Shown here in pieces: positions 22,661 through 35,256 of a stretch of DNA of 64,000 nt. Position 1 is the stretch's first letter. Every line of letters starts with the position of its first letter. This DNA comes from Hippophae tibetana (Eukaryota > Streptophyta > Magnoliopsida > Rosales > Elaeagnaceae). The notes below the pieces were generated by a model. It had not been told where the DNA came from and searched no databases. It saw only the letters and a list, made by a program, of their open reading frames with translations. Made by a program: the position numbers and the translations under genes. The stretch spans positions 25,732,159 through 25,796,158 of the forward strand of contig CM072811.1 of the NCBI GenBank assembly GCA_037013495.1, read 5' to 3'.

Positions 22661-24890
22661 TTTAGTTTGCTGAATCTGCACTGTGGCTAAAATGAAAATC
22701 TTTTTTTTCACCATTCATCAAAAGGCCAAAGGAAATTTAAGCAAGGTTCCATTATCCCGGAAAAAGGTGAAATGATGCTCTTCATCTTTGTAAATATGAT
22801 CCCCTATTTATTCTCTACTGGATATGATTTCTTACACCTCCCATTGTGCTCGTTGTATATACTGTGTTGATAATCAGTCAATCAAACCCTGCCATGGAGG
22901 CCGTGTTCATGATGTAATTACTATATTGCTAGAAGTGGTTGAACGAGCAGTATTTATAGAGTGTGTCTGAGGTAGCCTTGCATTTGATTATTTTATTATC
23001 TGTCAATCTAATTACCAGACTTATTTAAGGCTTAGGCTAGATGGTAATGCGTTAGAATAATTATGCGTTTACAAAATGACCAAGGCAATTTTTTTAGGAC
23101 GTAGCTTGATATAGAATGGGGTTTGCAGTGCAATTATTTCGTAACGTAGGTTTTGAGTTTTAATATATAATTTTTGACTTTTTCCAGTCGTTTTTCCGAG
23201 TTGTAAATGTGTGTAACTCGTTTATTATTGAGTTTTAAATTGCCAAAGAAGTCTAACTTGGATTAATTGTAATATACACTAGAATTAGAGCCCAGGTTTT
23301 GAGCTTATCCTCTCTTTTTAACAAAACAAGTTAATTAAATAAATAATTTTTTGTATAATTAATTCATCAATAAAATTTATTTTATTGAATTATTATTATT
23401 ATTATTATTATTATAATCAGTTGTGAATAATTAGTATTTATCATAATTAAAAATGATAAAAAGAAAAATTAATTAATTTAATTTTAAATTTTAAATATCT
23501 ATTTTGAATTTATTAAGATGGATTTAAAGAGCGATTGTGTCGGGTTGATCAGAAAGAGATGGTTAGGGATTGAAGATCAATGGGACGAAAAATGAGAAAA
23601 CTAAGGTAATTATAACAATAAATAAGGATTGATGATGATGATGATGATGATGTCGTTATTATAATTGTTATTGTTACAGTAACTTTCATAAAAATAATAA
23701 TATTAAAATGTTATTAATTGTAGGATATGTTGGACAATTTGTACATTTTTTGTTGAGATAATATAATTTTTTGTTACTTTACATTGTAATATATTGATTG
23801 ATAAATGTTAATGAAATTAAATTTAACTTAATAATTTATCATTTATTTTAATAAATAAGAAATACACATTAATATACAAAAATAAAAGTAATGGTAATAA
23901 AATGACTATAAATTTAAATTATTACCCAAGCTCAACTTCTTTTTTTCTTTTTCAGGAAAATAAGTTAAGCTTCCTAATCCTTTGTCAAAAATTTGGACGG
24001 TTATATGTTAAAAAATCTATATTATATATTAAATTTCAAATCACATTTAAAAAATTTGGACAAAATATCTTATATTTTAAAATAATGATGTATTTTTTTA
24101 ATATTTTATTTTAAATTTTTGAAAAGAATTTAAACTAAAAACCTTAAATAAAAACATTTATCCAAGATAAATGTTTCTTATGTTTTTGATATAACATTGG
24201 AGCTAGATGTTTTTAGAACAGTATTCGTTCTTTTTTAAGGATTATTATTTAAAGAGTCATTTATGTTTCTTATAAAAACATTGATTTAATTTTATAATTT
24301 TCTTATTTTTATTTCTATACATATTTGTGGTTAGTTTTGTTGTTTTTATTTTCTTATTTATTAGTTTGATAAGTGTTATAAATAAATATTTAATAATTCA
24401 AGATCCTTAATTAATTTAGAATTATAACTATTATACTTGAATTAATGGGTCTATTATGGTTTTGTCTTATTTTGTTAGACTTGATATGTCTCAACTTGTT
24501 CAAGGTTTAACATCATTTTGGTAATGATGAACTTTTTGCATTCGTATATAGTATGATGTCTAAATTAGATTTATTAAGGAACAAAAAAACATAATTGTAT
24601 TATATTTTATTCATAATATTAATAATTAATACAATTCTAAAAGCTAATTAAGAATCATAAAGAGATTTTTTGTCGGTCATAGTTTCTAGATACGTAATTG
24701 GTATATGAATAACTTTTAGAATATAGAGTTTATATTACAAAAGTTGTGTCCAATTAATAAAAATAAGGATTTCTTTTATAGGACAAGGAATCCATATTTA
24801 CAATATTGAAAAAACATTATTTTATTTATAATTTAATAATTCACAAAACTTTATACTTTTGACCTACTAAATGAAGACGTGGGTTTTAAA
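22661..24890. other. ATG101 3' flank and AT-rich intergenic DNA
   Basis: The first few hundred bases after the stop should hold the 3' UTR; I cannot place the polyadenylation site. Microsatellites occur at about 23391-23413 (TTA repeats) and 23631-23653 (GAT repeats). A perfect short palindrome, 'aaacatttatc-caa-gataaatgttt', lies near 24154-24178. No coding sequence was recognised. Confidence 0.5.
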
Positions 24891-24899
24891 TTTTTATTT

Positions 24900-27800
24900 C
24901 TCTTTGTCGTTTTCTACCGACAGTCATTTTGATGATGTAAATGATGACTCATCTTCATCTTGATCTCTAATGCAATAAATACTTTTGTGATGCTTAGTGG
25001 TTTCCTTTGCATAAAGAAATATCTTTCATGTTTTTTGACAAATTTTTAGATTATTATAATTAAAATTTGTTTCAAATTTACTATGAAAATTGATTATAAT
25101 TTTACTAATCAAGTAATGTATCTTGACTTATGAAGAATTATGAATTTTGTGAGCTCATGATAAATTTTACTTAACATCCGTCTTCTTAAAATATAGAGTT
25201 CATATGTATTGAATTCATTTTTTCGAAAATGTTCTTGGTTTTAAAACTTTTCTAGTAATGTTGAAAATCCTTAATTTGATAAAATAGTATAAGTTAATAC
25301 AACTTTCTTTATTCCAATCCATAAGTAAACTAACAAATTTAAGATAGATAAGTTTGTTACCTGTTTTGGTTTTCTTTTTGAAATTTTAAGGAAATTAATT
25401 TAATTAATTTAAATTAATTCTTGCATACAATTTTTCAATTAAACTTGCATAGAAAACTTTATAAATAAAAATTGGATTAGCTCATTCAAGAATATTAAAT
25501 TTACAACATGTAAAGAATTATTTTTTGTGATATAAAATTTCATATCTTTGATATGTTCTAAAATAATTTTTTTGATTAAATTATAGAGATTCAACAATTG
25601 TGTTTTACTTAAACTCTTGTATTAGTTTTTTCGTCTTTAATTATCAATATCTTTCTAGGAAATGTTTTCATGAATAGTATTGGCAGTTGTATTATCTTTA
25701 TTGTCCTTGTGAGATGCTTTCTTTGAATAGAGGATCTTCAAGTTTTTTCATCTCATTTTGATTTTTTTAGAAGTTTTACTTTCTTTAGAATAAATCTCTG
25801 ATATGGATTCCTCTTTAGAGTTTTTGAACTCTAATGTTGGTTTTAAACTGTTAATTTTTTTTTTAGTTCCTATCTTTAGAAGAGACTTTTTTAGGTATAA
25901 AACCTCGAGTTGTTTCTAAAAGATTCTATTTACCTTGATCTTGATATCAAGATATTTCATTCATACAAGAAAAAAAATAGTAAAGGTGTTTATCTCTTGT
26001 AAGGACATCTATTTAACTATTCTTATTTTTTGAAAGATATTCGACATCAAAATTGTAATTGTTAAATTACTATTGCCATCTGATTCATCTTTATTTTTTA
26101 TAATCATTTGTAATAGTAGTTCTTAAAAAATAACTAAAATTTTTGTGAAGGGTTCCGATAATAAATCTGAAACTTATTATATATATATATATATATCACA
26201 GTTAAGTATTTTTTTCATTAATTTAATAATTTAATTTTGGATCATGGAAATGTCATAATGTATACCTACAAAGATATTCATATCTGTCATATGTTTTTAC
26301 TTTTAAAACTATTCTCTAATATTCATGTAAAACATCTGTGTCATTTATCATTATATCATCTGGATATGGACTTGGACGGTATAAATTTAGTAAATATTTT
26401 ATCAATACTTTTACCTTATCTATTTATAAATTATCTTGTTCGGTCCATTTTCAAACATGATCTTCTTCTTTTTTAATTTTCTTTATAAAGGTTTTCACAT
26501 TTTTACAAGTTTCTTTATGTATGCTTTAATATATGTTAAATATTCTAAGAATCTTTATAATTGATTTTATCTTTTAATTTATTGAAAAAATCTTTGAATG
26601 TTATTTAATATATAGGGTTGTAGATTATGTTTTTTGTCTTTAATTTTTAACTCTAAATACTTAATTTTTTGTTGAGTAATTGATGTTTTCTTCTTAGAAA
26701 GTACAATACATTTTTTTGTATTCTTATAGAATAATAATAATAATATGTAAATAATATTTATTTAATTTATCACTAAAAATAAAAATATCATACACAGAAA
26801 ATATTTTGTAATTTTTTAAAAATATTATCTATATACTTTTGAAAGATACATGGAACATGTTTTAAAATAAATTGTACAATAATCTATTAGAATTTCTTTT
26901 GGGGTAACTACATATCGTTAGTTTTGAAGACTCCTTATTTAGTTTCATTTGTCAAAATTTATTTTTGCAATAAAAACTTCAGAATCACGTATTTCTTTCT
27001 TTATAATAAAGTATCTATCATCAATAGTTTTTTTATTTGATGCTTTGAAATTTATTATCATTCTCTTTTCTCTTCTTTTATTTTTTTTAATTAAGAGCGT
27101 CAAACTAGAGTGAGATGAATTACTTAGTATTATGATATTTAGTTTCAAAAGTTTTTAAATTTGTTTTTCAAACTCAATCCTATATTTTGGAGTATAAATC
27201 ATTGGTTTTACTTAATGATTTTGTTAGGGTTTCTAAGTTTTATGTTAAGAATCATTTTAGATTTATTTACTTTTGGATCTAAAGGATTTTTTGAGTTTAT
27301 TATTTTTAATAATTTTTTTATTACTTGTTAAGGATTTATCTTCCTAGATTTCTTAAATAAAATAGTTTTTTTTTGTTCTATATCTCATAAAAAAAATTAA
27401 TAATGTTTTTGTTACTTTTTGTCTATCTCATCACATTTTCGTTTTTCATATTGGTGCATAAAAGTTGAGTTTGATATAGTTAAAATTATTCTTAGTTTTG
27501 ATATATAAATAGTTTCACAATCTATTATTGTTAGATATTTATCTAAATATTATGTAAAAGTTTATATAAGTTTAAAAATTATTATATATTAATAAATTAA
27601 CTCCTGTTATTTGTTGATGTTTGATAGGAATATGAAATTTCTCTTTTTATTTCATTATATAGGTATCTTTTAAGATTTTATTGAAATTTGTTGTAATATT
27701 ATTATAAATTCTTACAATTAAATCACTTGTTGCTTGTTTCTAGAGTTCTTCTTAGAATACATATTTAATAGTTATACATGTAATGGCTCTTTTAAATACA

Positions 27801-28700
27801 TATGCATGTAAATCACAACTTACCTTACCTTTCAATTTTAATCATACTTTAATATAAATGTTGTTTGGATTTGTTGTACTATACAAATTATTTATTTTTG
27901 GATGAAGAATATTCATATTCATATTCATATTTTGAGTAAGTTATTTCTTCCTTAGTTTCTTCTAATAGATAAATATTATAATTGTCATCTATATTTGATT
28001 TTTCTATTGGTTCTAATTTTATTTTAAAAGCTTATTTTAATATTTTTACTTTCGATGGAAATTTATTTTTATGTTGAAGCCTGTTAGGACATTCATTAGC
28101 GTACTATCATTTCTCATTGTAGATCCAATATTTGCATTGTTTCTCTTATAGGTGGTAATTTTAATTTTTGATGACTTAAAATTTTCTCCTAAATTTTTTT
28201 TTTCTAAAAGGTTATTTGTTATATATTATCTTATATTTTTTAAAAGTATTGTTTTCTAAATTTATATATTTTGAATGTTTTATATATTTTTTATACTTTT
28301 GTTTGTAATATTTTATATTATATTCATATTTTCTTAGCATCATAAAATCCCTTATATCATAACATAATTTATCATTTTTATTTATTTATTTATATTTATG
28401 TCTTTTTTGACATTTAATAATTATCTATTTTTTAAGATTTCTTATGCTTTCTTCTAAGGTGTGATATAGTTTTTGTATTTCTTTTGTTCCATCCTTCGAT
28501 ATACTTTTATATAATTTTTGAAAAAATATATTTTCATATAAGTTTATTTCATAGAGGGTGATAAATATTTCATATTCATAAATAAATGAATCTATTTATA
28601 ACACATGTCACATATTTTCATATTTATTAAGTGATATTTTGTTTCCCCAATTTCATATTCACTGGATTTTATGGTATGTCTATCTTTATTTATTCTAATA
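24900..28700 (-). mobile_element. endogenous pararetrovirus (Caulimoviridae-like) remnant, approximate limits
   Basis: Minus-strand fragments match the order of a plant pararetrovirus polyprotein. A coat-protein zinc-knuckle-like motif (ANECPN) lies near 28085-28140. Reverse transcriptase pieces span roughly 27150-26480, and RNase H-like pieces follow to about 25900. Frames are broken by many stops and indels, and the DNA is as AT-rich as its surroundings. The remnant is therefore ancient and cannot encode protein. The protease is expected between the knuckle and the RT, but I could not identify it. The movement-protein and 5' limits are unclear. The RT spacing and C-terminal pattern look like Caulimoviridae rather than Ty3/gypsy. 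No integrase region or LTRs were found, which supports this. Confidence 0.6.
26480..27150 (-). pseudogene. pararetroviral reverse transcriptase fragment
   Basis: The clearest stretch is the 67-codon minus-strand frame at 26945-27148. It contains 'RMIINFKASNKKTIDD', the conserved R-M-x-I-x-F/Y-x-x-L/S-N-x-K-T start of pararetrovirus and gypsy RTs. Further downstream on the same strand (26480-26830), pieces in shifting frames correspond to the YVDD region (the box itself is damaged near 26790) and the connection region that follows. Stops and indels are frequent. A gypsy RT is the alternative assignment, but the spacing after the YVDD position suits caulimovirids better. Confidence 0.6.
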
Positions 28701-31363
28701 AATTTCTTGTATATTTTATTTATTACATTATCTAAGTAATGACTAATTATGAGAGCATTTTCTTACATTTGTAAATGTTGTTATTTTGTTAAATTTATAA
28801 ACCAAATTTTAACATTTATTATCATTTTATTAGTTATTAAGACGGTACGAGTTGAATGGTTTAGTTGTATAAATGAAAAAGTTTGTATGATTATACTCAT
28901 ATCACTAGGTTATTTATTTAAGGTTTTTTTTTGTGTTTTTTATATAATCTAAATATAAAAAATTAAATATATAATTTTTATAAAATTTGAATTCTAATGA
29001 GATAATACCTTTAGTTTTTAAACGTAACCTTTTTTTACATTTTGATATGTTATTTTTTTCTATAAGAAATGTAAGTTCTTCTCATATTTGTTTATTTCTT
29101 TCTTATATGGATTAAATATTCTTCTTGTTGATAAGCTGTTAATAAAATAGATTTAACATGATTTTTTTAGTTCATATTTTTTAGTATCAATTTTATTAAC
29201 TATTATCGTATGATTTTAACATTATTAAATATTCATGTTTTAATTGCGTTAATGATTAAAAAATAATAATATTTTAATAAAATTATTAAATTATTATAAT
29301 TTATATTTTTTTATAAAGTTAAATAATTAAATAATATTATTTTTATTAATAAATATCTCTCTGTTTTACTTTTTAGAATCTATCAGAGCACATGTTGTTA
29401 CAAAGATTTTAAAACTAATCAACCACTTTTCATTCTCATTTATCATAAAACGTGGATGATGTTGGGAACGTGGTTCAAAAACAAAAAAAGAATAAAAAAA
29501 GTCAGTGAAAGAAAATAAAAGTTTTAATTAATATTAATTAGAAATTATGTATTTTAAACAGTAAAAGGTAAAGAGTTTTTGTTAGATGGTTTATATTGAC
29601 TTCAGGGATTTTGGGAGTAGGATGATAGAGAACCGACTGCATAAAAGGGATATTGGTTTATTTCGTTTTTGGGTATGCATGAGAGAATTTGCAACCAAAG
29701 CAAAGAATAATATGTATATCTTTTTGGATTTTGTTTTTAGATCTGTATATATATATATATTTGAGATTTTTGTCTCCGATGAGACTTTGAATTTGAATGT
29801 TATTAATATTATTTTTGTTATATAAAATATATTCGATATTAGGTTAAAATTATTATATTAAAAAAAATTATATAAAATATTAGGTTAAAACTATTATTTT
29901 TGTTATATAAAATATATTCGATATTAGGTTAATATATTTATTTGTTATTTTTAGATATAGAATAGGTTAATTTATTGAAACATGTTAAATTTCTTACATT
30001 CGTGATTTTTTTTTTTTTTTTGTAGATTTTTTATTCCTTTTTAGCTTTTGTTATTTTTGTGATTTTTTCTGTTCAATAGATGATAATTAGAAGTGTAAAA
30101 GGAGTATACAAGAGATACTAAAAATAAATATGATAGGATAAATAAATTTTCAATCAATTATAATATTTATTATAAAAATCTTATTAAACTTTATACCGTT
30201 ATAAAATCAATATTTTACTTTTAAATACTATTACATGTACTTTTACTGTTTTACTGTTAAAATAATTTAAAAATAACACAAAAATACTACAAAAGAATCA
30301 TTGTGTTAAAATGATTATGTTAACTTTGGTCAGTTTTAAGCAGCAAATACCTCAATTATTCACATTTAAATACCTCAATTATTGTAAAGTAGTGATGGAC
30401 AGAATATAAATATATTTTCATTCAAGTGACTGATATTATACTAAAAATATTAAATTAAATTAATTTTGATATATTTTACACACCTCGAATATCGCATACA
30501 ATATGACTTTGCCTTTCTTCTCTTGTCGTACCCGTTTCTTGTCTTCTTAAGTGGCGACAAAAAAACAAACTACTTTTCCTTTTACTCGTAAAGAGGATAG
30601 ATAATAAATTTTTAAATATAATATTTATAAAATATATACATAAAATAAAATTATATCTTATTTCAATTTTAATATTCAATATCTCAAAAAAAAAAAATTA
30701 ATAATTTAAATATATTTTTATTTAAAATAAAATAAATATAATATTATTTTAATTAAAAATAAATGATAAATGGATATGTTTAAATATATATATATATAGT
30801 ATCGGCTGAATATCAGCCATAAATCTCAAATACTCATAGAAACCACATCTTTTTCTTCGTTTATACCAACGCAACTAGTATTTTACTTTGCTTCAATCCC
30901 TCTTTCCTACTACTTTCTCACCTTATGTGTGGTAAGTGAAAATACCTTGATATTTTCATTAAAAATTTCATAAAATGGAAATATTGATTTTCTTCAAGTT
31001 TTTGTATATATATGTATATATATATTTATGAAAATATCGAAATCTTATGAAATTTATCTGTACTTTAATAAAAATATCAAAAAAAATTTAAATATTTTTA
31101 ATATTATAGTTTTTTTTTCAAAATTTTGACGAAAATATTAAAAATATTGTTTTGAATATATTGTGAAACATATGATATGTTTCATTGAAGGGAATAAAAA
31201 AGAATGGAAATTGGTTGTGATTGAATGCACTGAAAAAAGAGTCAAGAATATAATGGATTCTTAAATGGGATAAGATTGATTCTTTGAGGAAAAGAAATTT
31301 AATAAACATTATTTCATTTTTATTTTTATTTTTTTTCTAATTTTACCCCACTTTAAATATAAT
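28701..31363. other. AT-rich intergenic region
   Basis: No gene is recognised. A short direct repeat around 29826-29930 carries two copies of 'aaaatatattcgatattagg'. Poly(T) is at 30007-30022 and TA-rich tracts near 29746 and 30787. The 79-codon frame at 29586-29825 shows no known motif and no homologous support, so I leave it uncalled. Confidence 0.5.
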
Positions 31364-31545
31364 CTTAAAACTCAAAACATTAAATCTAGAAACCTTCACC
31401 TTAAAACCCTAAACCCCAAATCCCAAAACACTAAATAACAAACTCAAAAAAACTAAATCTTAAATACTAAATCACAAATCCTAAAACCCTAAACCTTAAA
31501 TCTAAAATCTTAAATCTAAAATCCTAAAATCTAAAACATTATTTA
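31364..31545. repeat. degenerate telomere-like (CCCTAAA) sequence
   Basis: The run contains variants of the plant telomere heptamer: 'aaaaccctaaaccccaaat', 'cctaaaaccctaaacctta', and many 'aaatcttaaat' and 'aaatcctaaa' units. The spacing is irregular and the composition is drifting. It could be an old interstitial telomeric repeat or low-complexity DNA of similar composition. It lies about 470 bases upstream of the methylesterase gene. Confidence 0.5.
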
Positions 31546-32014
31546 AAAAAATAATAATTATAACCTCAAATTTCAAATCTCAAATCTCAAAATCCTAATT
31601 AGAAAAATAATAATTTTAATAATATATTTTATTTTTAAGTAATACTTATTTAAAAAAATAATGATTTTAATAATACATTTTGTCTAACGAAAAAATAATA
31701 ATTAAATGATATTATTTAAACTTTATTCAAATATTAAGATAATTTAAAGTTTTTTTTTCATTTTATTCTAATGAAAAATTAAACATTGTAATAATGATTT
31801 TTTCTTTAATTTCAATGATTATATTAAATAAAATTATTTTTTTTCGTGTTAACAGAGAGATTTATATTTTGATTTTATTATTTAAAAAAATAATATATTT
31901 TTTAGCAGTAACGTGAGGAGAGACGTACCCAATACACTCTCTTATTTAAAAAAGAAACTGTGTTTATATTTAGGCACGAGGATGCGCATTGAGCTGCACA
32001 AAACTTTGTCAAAA

Positions 32015-33892
32015 ATGAAAGGAACGAATGAGCCAAAACACTTTGTATTAGTACATGGGGCTTGTCATGGAGCTTGGTGTTGGTACAAGCTCAAACCAAG
32101 GATAGAGTCTGCTGGTCATAGAGTCACTGCTCTTGATCTTTCAGCTTCAGGCATTCAAATGAAGGCAATTCAAGAGTTTCCCAAAATGTCAGACTACTCA
32201 AAGCCTTTGTTGGATTTAATGGAATCAATTACACCAAATGAGAAAGTAGTACTTGTAGGGCATAGTCTTGGAGGACTTAGTTTAGCCCTTGCCATGGAAC
32301 AATTTCCTCATAAAATCTCTGTTGCTATTTTCTTCACAGCCTTCATGCCTGACACTATTCATCATCCATCTTATGTTATTGATAAGGTACCTTTTAATAT
32401 TTTATCTAACGAAATTAATAAATAGAGAATTGATATTTTTTAATTACTAGTATTCTTATTTTGGATATTAGTATATTTTTGTAAAATTTAACGATAATTT
32501 TAACAAATTTTAATGAATTTAATAGTTAAAAAATATCAATTATTTTTAAAATTGATAAAAATATATATAAATAATTTAAATATGAATATATGTAATGGAT
32601 CGAATAAAAAATATAAAATTAGTACAAAATTACCTACCCATAAACGTGCATCCCTCTTTAATAACTAATTAATACTTTAATACAATCATTAGTTGTATCA
32701 GAATTAATAAATGCTAAAACATTTTATTAATTTTTATTGTTTGCTTCTAAGAAAAATATCTAGCATTTAACAACTATTATTTGACAATCTTATTGTTTTT
32801 CTGAGTAACCTTTCAATTCATACTTTAAAAAAAATAGTGCAAATTTAACATATATTTGTGTTTGTATTAAAAGTTTTTTCATGAGGTAGCAAAAGAATTA
32901 TGGCTGGACACTGAGTTTGTGTCCTATGAGACCAGCAAAGGACCTTTTACTTCAATGTTTTTTGGGCCAAAATTTATGTCTTGCAATCTCTATCAACTCT
33001 GTTCTGTTGAGGTACAACATTCTCTCCATTGTTTATTTATTTATTTATTTTAAGGTGAATTGCATAAGATGCTTTGTAGCTTCTAAGAATGGATCCTAAG
33101 ATAATTTTATTATGATTATTAAGGTAAAGGTAAAATGGTTAGAATAATTTTATAAATATAATTACATGATATAATTTGATCAAATTTTTTAATTAGTTAT
33201 CAAATTATGATTTTAATCTTAATTTTATTAAAACAAAAACCGTAAAAAGCTACTTAATTTATGTGTACGGGGTTGGGCAAGCCTATTGCCCCGACCAAAT
33301 ATTTTACAAAAACTTAATTAATTTATATTTTTAGTATTAAATAAATATTTTATCTGTATTTATTTTTTGTATAAATAAATCGTGAGTAAAATGATTAAAT
33401 ATAGATATTTTTATTTATATATTTATCAAATATTAATTAATTGAATATATAAAATTATAATAGTATATGTTATATAATTTTTTTTTGTAAATTTATATAG
33501 TATAATCTAAAAATATTTCATATATTCAACTACTAGATGGAGATGAAGTTTACCCATTTTTCAGGTTTGTTTGATGTTTCCTTACAGAATTGCTATGTAT
33601 ACAAATGCAGGACCTAGAATTGGCTAAGACATTGGTAAGACCAGGTTCTTTGTTTCTTGAAGACTTGGCTAAAGAAAAGAAATTTTCGGAAAATGGATAT
33701 GGTTCGGTTCAAAGAATTTATGTTGTTTGTAATGAAGACAAGGCTATAATGGAGGCGTATCAACGTTGGATGATTCAGAACTATGAACCCACTGAAATTG
33801 TAGAAATTCCAGGTGCTGATCACATGGCTATGCTTTCAAAGCCACAACAAGTGTGCGATTCCTTATTGCAGATAGCACATAAATACCCTTGA
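32015..33892 (+). CDS. methylesterase (MES/SABP2-like alpha/beta hydrolase)
   Basis: This family hydrolyses methyl esters of plant hormones such as methyl salicylate, methyl jasmonate or methyl-IAA, usually in the cytosol. Exons are 32015-32386, 32874-33011 and 33611-33892, all phase 0, giving 263 aa (SABP2 is about 260). The N-terminus has 'HFVLVHGACHGAWCWYKLK', with an oxyanion-hole HG. The nucleophile elbow 'VGHSLGG' puts Ser84 in place. Asp213 ('CNEDKA') and His241 ('GADHMAML') complete the triad. The protein ends 'QIAHKYP'. I chose the second in-frame ATG because family members start just before the 'KHFVLVHG' strand; an upstream ATG at 31982 would add 11 residues. The exon 2 acceptor at 32872-32873 ('ttaaaag') gives the family-length spacer before 'WLDTEF'. 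The exact substrate cannot be told. Confidence 0.9.
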
Positions 33893-34139
33893 GAATTGAA
33901 ATTATCTTTTGGTCTTGGGTTAGGTTCATATATAGTGTTAGCAAACTATATGTTTATATCACGAATAATTGTGCTAATGCTAAGCAAGTTTATGTTTCTC
34001 ATTGTAATGTTACAACTTTGGTGCAAAATAAGTTGAGGGTTCTCATTGTCATGTTACAACTTTGATGCAAAATTCTCTTGTGCACTATGCATGATAAGTT
34101 TTGGTGCAAGTTTTCATGTGTGTAGGCTCTTTCCATAGG
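33893..34139 (+). other. methylesterase 3' flank
   Basis: Likely 3' UTR. Two near-identical segments ('ctcattgtaatgttacaact' and 'ctcattgtcatgttacaact', about 50 bp apart, 33997 and 34042) form a short tandem duplication with 'ttggtgcaaaat' and 'ttgatgcaaaat'. No other feature is seen. Confidence 0.45.
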
Positions 34140-34520
34140 GAGTGATTTCTGAACATGTAACAATTGGTGATGCTAAAAAACTTCTAACGAGCCATGAATC
34201 AAGGCTGGAAAGAAGAAAAAATGTGATAATAACACCTTTCCCTCAATGAATCTTGCTATTAAAGATCCTAACAATCAAGCACTTGTTGATCACAAGGTAT
34301 TTAATCAAAGACCTGTGCAACATGTAAAAGGTCAGCAAGTGGTTAATCAACAATATCATAATTCTACTATAAGTGATGATGCAATTTATCATGATTTTTC
34401 ACAATCGTCTATAAATTCTAATGGTTTTTTTCTCAAGACATTAGAGGAAGAGGTAGAGGTTTTGATTTTGGGAGAGATAGAGTTCAGTATCAACTCTGCG
34501 GAAAGCACTTTTTCATAGTC
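34140..34520 (+). pseudogene. Ty1/copia gag fragment (+)
   Basis: The beginning reads 'AKKLLTSHESRLER', like the middle of copia gag proteins. Near 34442 a second frame gives 'RGRGRGFDFGRD', then 'QYQLCGK', the arginine-glycine tract and first half of the CCHC knuckle typical of plant copia gag. The two parts are in different frames and the knuckle is cut off. It is only a remnant and no LTR is attached. Confidence 0.6.
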
Positions 34521-34599
34521 ATATTCCATTTTCTAAAAATAATATTGATACAAACAATATATGCATGTATTGTTTGTAATGTGATCAAGAGTGATTATT

Positions 34600-35120
34600 G
34601 TTCTTATTGTTGTAATTATTGTGATTAGAGCTTTGATTAAGCTTCACGACATTAACCTTAACTACTAATGAGATATATCCTCTCTTAGAGGAAGTCATGA
34701 TGCCTTCTTCCACCTTAAAACCTAATAAGTAAGTCTTTTAAAAACACTTATGCTTATGCTTAAGATAAGTTTTGAACACTATCTATAAAGGGAAAACTTT
34801 TCAATAATAGATGCAACTTGAAAGATCTTACTCAATACCCTCCTTTCATCAAGTAACTTATTTAATATATCCTGAAGTTCACAAACTTGATTGCATATTT
34901 ATTTGAAATCCCCCTCTTATAACCAAGATAGTGACCTATAAAAAACTTTTTGGCACCAACATTTTTTTTAATATTTCCTTTCCAATGACTCATAAATCCT
35001 TAGTCTTTTTCTACTTGCAATCTTCATTGTATAGCGAGTCAGCTAGGTTATTCAAAATGTAGTTCTCACACAAGTAATTAAAATACTTTCATGCTTTAAT
35101 AGCATTAGTAGATTGAAAAG
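34600..35120 (-). pseudogene. Ty1/copia gag fragment (-)
   Basis: The minus strand reads, with stops and frame changes, as a copia gag of the UBN2 type. 'FQVASIIEKF' near 34830 is followed by a lysine-rich 'LKHKHK'-like block and an 'RFKVEEGI' motif (34690-34760). These correspond to the conserved gag helices that precede the zinc knuckle. It converges on the + strand gag fragment at 34140-34520, so two different insertions meet here. Confidence 0.5.
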
Positions 35121-35256
35121 TTTGCTCACCCTCAAGTTGTATGGGAGTTCTTCAGTCAAGAATTCTACCATATTAAAGGTAGTACGATAAAATGTCATCT
35201 TTTCATCCATCTCTTGAAGTTCAAACTATTAAAGCTCTTCGATATATCTACAACAT

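Noticed and set aside
29586-29825. 79-codon + strand frame
   Set aside because: AT-rich, no motif and no neighbouring exons. Consistent with chance.
31913-32014. Upstream extension of the methylesterase frame
   Set aside because: The family N-terminus starts near the ATG at 32015. The extension begins without an ATG or uses 31982, and adds residues with no family match.
32886-32889. Alternative intron 1 acceptor of the methylesterase
   Set aside because: It keeps frame but removes four residues. The acceptor at 32873 gives exactly the family spacer length.
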